A DNA stretch of 64,000 bases from positions 41,497,693-41,561,692 of the forward strand of contig OX439045.1 in assembly GCA_949317995.1 (NCBI GenBank), in the 5' to 3' direction. This DNA is from Acholoe squamosa. Taxonomy: Eukaryota; Annelida; Polychaeta; Phyllodocida; Polynoidae. The notes under the pieces were generated by a model. The model ran no database searches. It was not told where the DNA came from and was given only the letters and a program-made list of their open reading frames with translations. The position numbers were made by a program, and so were the translations under genes. This document shows, piece after piece, positions 57,761-64,000 of this stretch; positions within the stretch are counted from its first letter, which is position 1; each line of letters starts with the position of its first letter.

Positions 57761-58766
57761 CTTAATTACTGTAAGCTACCAATATGAATGATATGCATCT
57801 GTTCATCCATAGGTGCCAGCGAGCAGAGCGTAGACTCCACAAACGGTCAGATGAGCATAGAGGTCACTTCCAGTATGGGGCAGCAGATTTCCGGTATGAT
57901 GCAGGAAATGACCCGTATGATGAAAGCTTCCGACGGAAATGGACAGCAATCTGCTGGTTCAGAAAATGGAAAAGATATAAAAATGAAGATGGAAGGAGGT
58001 ATGTCATTTTCTTTTATTTTCATCATAAACCCAGATTTGCCATTGTCAAAAATAGTAATTTTATCATTTCTGGACCAGCTTGGTGACGTCTCCTGATTCA
58101 TATACATAATAGTCAAACACTCATTGCCACATCCTTCTAACGTCGCAGCATTTGGCAATGCATGAAAAACGACATCAAGTTTTTAATATGAAATCTCTGA
58201 CTTTCAGATTGCACAGCTATGGGTATGTTCCTGCCAGTTGAAGGTGACAGTTGTCACTATTACCAGTGTGCTCCTGGTGCAGAGGTAAAACCTGGTACGT
58301 ACAGTGTGGTACCTGTGGAGATGCCCTGTGCTCCTGGTAGGGCGGTGGCTGGTGGTTATGAAGGCGGTTGGGAGAACCCTTGTACTCAGGACTCTACTTC
58401 ATGCGGAATGAAAAGTAAGATGCTAGGTTTTATTAGCTCCGATGAGATATTGAGTTTAAGTTATTTGACACTACTAGTCACAAGGAAGCTGTTACTATAC
58501 CATGCCAAAGAAAAAGAATTACTTTCTTTAAATTTCTGAGTGAATCATTTTGAAGTTAAAAGGTCAAATTTATCATTAATGTAAGGTAAAATTGATTACG
58601 TCATATCGTCTTGTTCCTTGTAACTATGCCCTTTACCATTGATGTCTAATGCCTACAGATGACCATGTTTCCTTCTGCACTACCTACTTGATTCCGTAAT
58701 GTGTATATTTCAGGTAAGCCTAACAGCGTGAGCCAAGGGGTGCAGCGTTATGTACCAAGAGATTAG
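57119..58766 (+). CDS. Secreted Met/Gln-rich protein with one six-cysteine domain
   Basis: Exons are 57119-57536, 57813-57998, 58208-58414 and 58714-58766. All introns are GT-AG and phase 1; the total is 864 bp (287 residues). The start MYHLSVLLLLALPLAQC is a signal peptide. Exon 1 continues with a Met/Gln/Glu-rich, heptad-like region (EEMQQQQQENQREEMMQQ) likely to form helix or coiled coil. Exon 2 extends it, again Met-rich. Exon 3, 207 bp, encodes the same six-cysteine domain as the minus-strand matrix gene (C-x13-C-x4-C-x19-C-x17-C-x6-C; CAPGRAVAGGYEGGWENPC). Exon 4 gives a short basic tail, QRYVPRD. Intron 1 carries a (TA)n tract. AATAAA follows at 58982. Secretion is well supported; a structural or mineral/chitin-associated role is inference. 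Confidence 0.85.
57699..57755. repeat. (TA)n microsatellite
   Basis: Within intron 1 of the Met/Gln-rich protein gene. Confidence 0.95.
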
Positions 58767-58981
58767 TCGTGCGCATCCCTACAGATGTATCTAGATTCAG
58801 ATGAAAAGACAAGAAATGGATATGTTATACATACATACGAAATAATATATATCACAATATAAATAGGCAATAGTGACTATTATATTTAAGCTTTGACTAA
58901 AAGAGATAATGCAGCATCTACATCGATATTTTTGTAATGGTTTGTGATATCTATAATTGTATGCATTTTTTCTCGTTTGTG

Positions 58982-58987
58982 AATAAA
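58982..58987 (+). terminator. Polyadenylation signal of the Met/Gln-rich protein gene
   Basis: AATAAA 216 bp after the TAG; another lies near 59096. Confidence 0.6.
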
Positions 58988-58989
58988 AA

Positions 58990-59455
58990 ATCAATACCAT
59001 TTTAGCAGCACTTATTATATTATGTAAATACAATTATTGAATTACTTCGATATTATAAACCATGGCCTATGTGAAATGAAACCCTTTAACTCTGAAATAA
59101 AAACATTTGAAATTTCGAGTTGCTGGTGATGTTTTCAATAATAACCCGGTGTTTTAATTTATATGAAGGTTTCATAAATGTAATGAACGGTTAAGATGAA
59201 TAACCCCTTGGCAGGATAACTTTTCGGTAATTATGCAGTCCTGTTTTACATTAAAATATACATGGGAATACTACTTGTATATACTCTGCTGATCATAAAT
59301 GCAGTCTGTATGGTGTATAAATCTCCCAGTGCCCTACTCAGACAGGAAGCATATTCCGACTTATACCACGATTTGTGGGTTACACAGTGCTTTTTGGTAT
59401 CTATTCCCATCCACATATCTGTCGATATTGCACACCCTATAGGCTGTAACATCAA
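58990..59455. other. Gene-free stretch
   Basis: AT-rich DNA, no features seen. Confidence 0.4.
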
Positions 59456-59459
59456 TTTT

Positions 59460-59522
59460 GGAAGGCGTGCAGTTATCCATGGAAGGCGTGCAGTTATCCA
59501 TGGAAGGTGTGCGGTTATCCAG
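59460..59522. repeat. Three tandem 21-bp units
   Basis: GGAAGGCGTGCAGTTATCCA repeated three times, the last slightly changed. It adjoins the SINE-like element at 59530. Confidence 0.85.
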
Positions 59523-59529
59523 GATAACA

Positions 59530-59715
59530 ACACACCTCTCATGTCCTTCTATGTCATATGTTACATGTTAAAACCTTCGATAATTGTCATTGCCAGGGTA
59601 GGGATCAAACCAGCAGTCTCACATCCCAAATCCAACTCCCTATGCACTGCGCCACAGGGACTGACGAGAAATGCTCGGTCCGAACCAGGTCTTGCTATGA
59701 TACAAAGCCATGTGC
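59530..59715 (-). mobile_element. tRNA-derived SINE-like element (copy 2)
   Basis: Minus-strand CCTGTGGCGCAGTGCATAGG (A box region) and CTGGTTTGATCCC (B box). Homologous to 8313-8490, which shares GAGTTGGATTTGG and the tail TTACATGTTAAAACCT region. Both copies are flanked on the left by hairpin or tandem units. Confidence 0.65.
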
Positions 59716-60135
59716 GCTGTCGCTGTCCGCTGCTGGGTGAGGAGGTGTATTATACACAAACATAACAGCGAGACGCAGAAAATGGAGAAGGCGCGGTGGT
59801 CTGGCGGTTAGCGCTTTGCGCTCAGCCGTCGGAGGTACGTGGATGGCGTCCCGGTCTGGGTGCATATTTTTTTCACCTTGTGCACTGTCGCTGTCACCTG
59901 CCAGGTGAGGAGGTGTATTTTATACAAACATAACCGCGAGACGCTTCTTTTTTCGCCGTGTGCGCTGTCGCTGTCTGCTGCCGGGCGATGAGGTGTATTC
60001 TACACAAACATAACTGCGAGACACATTCAAAGCAAGCCAAGCCGAGACCGGGGCTGTCGCTGTCCGCTGCCGAGTGCCGAGGTGTATGTACCTGTGTACA
60101 CACAATGGCTGGCATGGAGTCCCGGGGAGGGGGAA
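59710..60135. repeat. About four ~66-bp tandem/interspersed units around a tRNA-like head
   Basis: GCGCTGTCGCTGTC...GAGGTGTATT...ACACAAACATAAC.GCGAGACGC recurs at about 59710, 59880, 59957 and 60050. A tRNA-like head (GGCGGTTAGCGCTTTGCGC) lies at 59791-59865. This is GC-rich for the window and related to 8640-8790. Confidence 0.6.
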
Positions 60136-60200
60136 TAATTTTTGTTTTCAAATTGAATTTATTGGTATTCTATTGATTATTTATTGGTTTCGTGGTATAA

Positions 60201-60329
60201 AATAAGTAGACAATGGATAACTCATGACTCGTGTGTGTTAGCAAAGGCTAATAACACTCAGCCTACCACCTCGTGTCATTATCCTTCACTAACACACACT
60301 CATCATGAGTTATCCATTGGTTACTTGTT
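60201..60329. mobile_element. Foldback element, 40-bp arms (copy B)
   Basis: Arms at 60201-60240 and 60290-60329 match at 34 of 40 positions (AATGGATAACTCATGA core). They are homologous to the arms at 20866-21044, and the preceding 70 bp also matches, but the inside is different. Confidence 0.65.
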
Positions 60330-60416
60330 CACTAGCGGGATACATTATTGAGCCTAGCGATATACAGACTTAGCTGGTTTGATTGTCAGCCAATGAAATG
60401 ACACCAACTATTCACT

Positions 60417-60525
60417 GTGGTCCTCTCGGGAACCAACTGGTACCTATCTGATATGTATTATCAGTAGAACTCGCTGATAACAAACTACAGCAATGGCGGC
60501 ACCTATGGGACAACCTGCTAACTCG
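60417..60525. repeat. Dispersed ~105-bp repeat, inverted relative to 56455-56560
   Basis: Shares CCAACTGGTACC, TATCAGTAGAACTCGCTG, CAGCAATGGC and ACAACCTGCTA, in order and on the opposite strand, with a segment inside the 1.57-kb element. Confidence 0.6.
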
Positions 60526-60589
60526 GAATATGAACGAGCTCCTCGTGCGAGGAGTGCCACTATACACACAAGGAAAAGGAGGTCACAGG

Positions 60590-60738
60590 ACAACTGGAGG
60601 GGGGTGGTTACAGGACATCATGATGAACATGACATCATGACAAAGGGATAGTTACAGGACATCACAAGGAAGGGGTGGTTACATGACACCACAAGGAAGG
60701 GGTGTTTGCAGGACACCACAAGGAAGGGGTGGTTATAG
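60590..60738. repeat. Minisatellite, ~27-bp units
   Basis: Four to five imperfect units of GGTTACAGGACACCACAAGG with AAGGGGT. Confidence 0.7.
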
Positions 60739-60739
60739 A

Positions 60740-61155
60740 GGAGCAGCACAGGGGGCCCTCTGGGGTCATTTAATTCGTAAGATTACTGATAGCTATAACT
60801 TGTTTTTTTATGTTGTCCAATGTCTCTGGGTATGGAAAAGTGATGTTTGACCAATGAAAGCTCGTGCAGTTACTGAGAAATCTGCAATTCTTTACAAGCA
60901 TCTCTTGACATTTTAGCCTCGTTTTTAAGAGCTAAAATACACATTGGTCTACCTGTTCTGGCACTAATATTACTCTTACAACAATTCTTATGGTACCTAC
61001 ACCCCCCTAAATTGGACCCAACGATCACATTGCAGACAACCATTTGTTGATAGGACAAGCGGTTACCTAGCAACAGCTGATTTTAGCTAGCAACAGACCC
61101 TTTCCGTGACCATTCCTAGGAATGACTTACAGATTGGAGATCATGGATAATGTTT
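60740..61155. other. Gene-free stretch
   Basis: No gene or clear repeat seen. Confidence 0.4.
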
Positions 61156-61158
61156 CTC

Positions 61159-61490
61159 ATTTTGCTATTCAGAAGCTCCATGCAATTGTAAAAAAAGCAA
61201 TATTGTATTAAAATACAGTGTCCTGATCAGAAAATATAGAAAAAAAAACGATAGACCTAGCCTATAGCAAGTATGATGAAAACATGCAACTTCAGCATTA
61301 TCCTCTATTGGCAAAATATTCTTTGCTGGCTATTGCTTCTCAGTTTGGTATTGAGAAGGTCCATGCCATTGTAGAAAATGCAATATTGTACCAAGACATA
61401 GTGTGCCAATCTGTAGAAAAGAAAAATGATATAGCAAGTATAATGAAAACATGCAACTTCAGCATTATCTTCTATTGGAATAATTTTATT
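61159..61490. repeat. Direct duplication of ~150 bp
   Basis: GATGAAAACATGCAACTTCA and the preceding text (GCAATATTGTA, CATGCAATTGTA) occur twice in direct order, about 180 bp apart. Confidence 0.6.
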
Positions 61491-61499
61491 TACTAGATA

Positions 61500-63430
61500 A
61501 TTGTAGTGTGCCTTATATCCTCAAAAACATCTGAGGCTTTCACTTTACTCCTAGAGTAGCTGATTGCCTAGCAACAACAAATTTGCTTAGCAACCTATAT
61601 TGAGAATGATATTCATAAAAAGACATTTGGATTTGATGAGAATTAAGCATCCATGGACTCAATGTATTTGAAAACAATTATACCTCAAAATACCCCCCAA
61701 AACATGAAATAATTATATTTAACAATTGTGCAGTTGGTTCTTGTTTAGAAAGTACTAGCTTTTGCATAGCAAGTAGCCTACCAACTGACACACAGATGCT
61801 CCAGAAATGAAAAGATATCTGCTAGGTATTCTAGTGATCACAGGGCCTTTTACTAAAGATGTCTATTGCTGGGCAAGAGACATTATGAGTGTATTGTTTG
61901 TAAGCCAACCACATTCCAAGGACCATGTGATAGCCAGTTTATATACATGTGTATATGTAGATCCAATGAGATGAGATTCAAATATTAGTAAGCTATATTT
62001 GCTTGAAATATATGATCCTATCATAAAATGTCCCCATAGAAAAAAAAAGAAATCACCCAGCTACTCATTTCCTTTTTCTGTTTAGGAAAATAATATAAAC
62101 CATACCTAGCGGCCTACAAATATTCAGATTACTACTATTCTATAGTATGGTACTCCCATTTATAAGCTGGACCCTGAGTCAAAGTAATATACTTTGAGCT
62201 GCAGCCAGAGCCTGAAATGACCTATAAGCCACACCTTATACAGGGGCTTCATACAAGTTCTGCAGACTTAAATACAAAATCAACTGTCTCTACTTTGGCT
62301 CAAGATAACATCAGAAAAGTATCATTGAAAGCAGATTATGTATCTGGTTGAGGTGACAGGTCAGTCTGTGATTTAACCTGCCATACCTTAGTAATTGCTG
62401 TTATGATAAGTGTGACATGAAGTCTATGTGCTTGATTACCCACTATCAGTGGTATCATTCCATTCCTGTCAAGGAGAAGTCAAGGAATTCTACCAACATT
62501 AACATGTCAAGTCAAGTCGCTATCAAGAGCTATATTAACAATAGATCCAATCAACCACAAGGCATATACCTGTCTATACAAAGTCATATCTAATATACAG
62601 ACTGATTTAAATTACCTACTGATAATGATCAAAGCTCTCCCACCAAAATGGTAAGGCTAAAATTAAATATTGCCCCTGTGATGTGATGTTACATGCCATC
62701 ATACATAACACATAATCACCATCCTGAACTCTCTCATTCTGAAGTATACAAAGAATATCCTGGGTAGTCTGAGGCTTGATAAATACCTTGCTTCCAGTAT
62801 GTTTCTACCTATTAATTAATCCTTTTGAGTGATATTTAGCCACATTGTTAGAATAAATTAATGACCAAGGATTAGAATTATAGGAGCTGTAACAAAAAGG
62901 GACTCCTTATGTACCTAATACTACCATAGAATCATGTGTAAATGGCATGGCTTCTACATGAATGCAACCCTTGTCTTGTCATATACAATGTAAGATGCCC
63001 CTATGCCTTGTTGCCTTAGCCTCAAGTCAATTACCTTAGGCCAATGCTTAGAGTATTGGTCTGTGACTTTGGGTGTGTGTAAAGGGTGATAAAATTACCT
63101 CCTTATGGTTATTTAATGCCTTCATATGTCTTTCTTCTCCAATGAAATGCTAGTCAGTCCTTTAGCAAATGTTGCATCAATGTATCATGCCAACCCTTCC
63201 GAGTATCTCAGTACCAACTGAGAAGGTGGAGTATAAAAATGAATGTTCAAATGCTAAAGCCTATTATGAATGTACATGTGGCAATGCCCTGAAATGTGTA
63301 GGCTATAGTAGTTCCATTACTTCACTTTGAACATATCTGGATAGAATGATAATTGTTATATGGATGTTTTCCATCATCTAGATGATGATCACTGGTGACA
63401 GACAGATGCCTATGTCTTTTTAACTCTTTC
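61500..63430. other. Gene-free stretch
   Basis: Contains a fragment of the ATAAGCCACACCTTATA-type repeat at about 62150-62250. No gene is supported. Confidence 0.4.
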
Positions 63431-63438
63431 CAGTCGGC

Positions 63439-63490
63439 TAGTGCATTAATGCACTACCAGGTCAAATACGGCTAGTGCATTAATGCACTA
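63439..63490. repeat. Two copies of a perfect 18-bp palindrome
   Basis: TAGTGCATTAATGCACTA occurs at 63439-63456 and 63473-63490, each preceded by CGGC, spaced 34 bp centre to centre. Confidence 0.85.
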
Positions 63491-63499
63491 TGAGGAGAG

Positions 63500-64000
63500 C
63501 ATTTATAGTATCTAATAGCATTATTCTGGGCCTCGTCAATAATTATTTTCAATAAGTAATGCCAGGTATCATGGTATCATATGAAAGGAAATTACATACA
63601 GATTACAAATCAGTCATTTTTGTATACATTTCACAAACGTTGGTTCTATTCCCGTGGTCACCCTTACACCATGTATCAATATATATTCGCCCGGGACCTC
63701 AATTTGCTGTATTTTAGGGACTTTTAACAATGATAGAGCTGGCTGGAAAGAACATATCAATGGCCTAAAATAAAGTCCTAGCTAATGTCTTGTAACATGA
63801 CCTTCCAGTAAGGAGAATGGTCACAGGTAGGGTCTTTTGGTTAGTTTGCTGGGCACTTTCTCTTTGTTGGTTCTTATGGCTGGTACTTGTGGCCTTATAG
63901 CTGAGTCCTACCAGTAAGGTTCCGGAAAAGTCCACTTCTGCCAACAGAATTGATCTTATAAAGCAGCTAATTCACCATTGACAGAATGATGATAGCAATT
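63500..64000. other. Gene-free stretch to window end
   Basis: No feature recognised. Confidence 0.4.

Noticed and set aside
57591-57791. Frame with poly Ile-Tyr
   Set aside because: Translation of the (TA)n tract in an intron.
59262-59765. 167-codon plus frame
   Set aside because: Runs through tandem repeats and a SINE-like element on the other strand; no protein features.
59710-60100. CRISPR-like array
   Set aside because: Repeats are long, diverged and joined to SINE sequence in a eukaryotic context; no regular spacers.

Overview
The window is invertebrate nuclear DNA, probably from a marine bilaterian. Genes are split by GT-AG introns, have TATA boxes and AATAAA signals, and lie far apart in AT-rich DNA full of short inverted-repeat elements, tRNA-like SINE pieces and a decayed DIRS-like retroelement. 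A lophotrochozoan (mollusc- or brachiopod-like) fits the secreted matrix-type genes, but the phylum cannot be fixed from sequence alone.

Layout. At 1-602 (minus) lies the 5' part of a DUF1399/GRDP-like gene that runs off the window. 12384-13215 (+) holds a three-exon gene for a small secreted six-cysteine protein, followed by a DIRS-like reverse transcriptase relic (13276-14556). 18176-20125 (+) and 27323-29164 (+) hold two paralogous short collagen-like genes, each built from a signal-peptide exon, Gly-X-Y exon(s) and a C-terminal membrane-anchor exon. 32733-39849 (minus) holds an 11-exon gene for a secreted modular protein with five copies of a 69-residue six-cysteine domain and Tyr/Pro-rich linkers. 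57119-58766 (+) holds a four-exon gene for a secreted Met/Gln-rich protein ending in one copy of the same domain.

The domain sits in a 207-bp exon with phase 1 at both ends in all six copies, so it is a mobile exon cassette. Its six cysteines recall chitin-binding type-2 (peritrophin) modules but the spacing differs. Together with two membrane collagens, the cluster suggests a locus for an extracellular or secreted structural material; this function is inference.

The DNA between genes holds many non-autonomous elements. They include a 1.57-kb inverted-repeat element carrying nine GTACTAGGGTAAC-like motifs arranged symmetrically, three 760-bp elements in a head-to-head/tandem array, a 155-bp MITE inside a (TA)n tract, several foldbacks and perfect hairpins, at least nine tRNA-like segments, and a collagen intron bounded by a perfect 19-bp inverted repeat. 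Most long open frames outside the listed genes look like chance.
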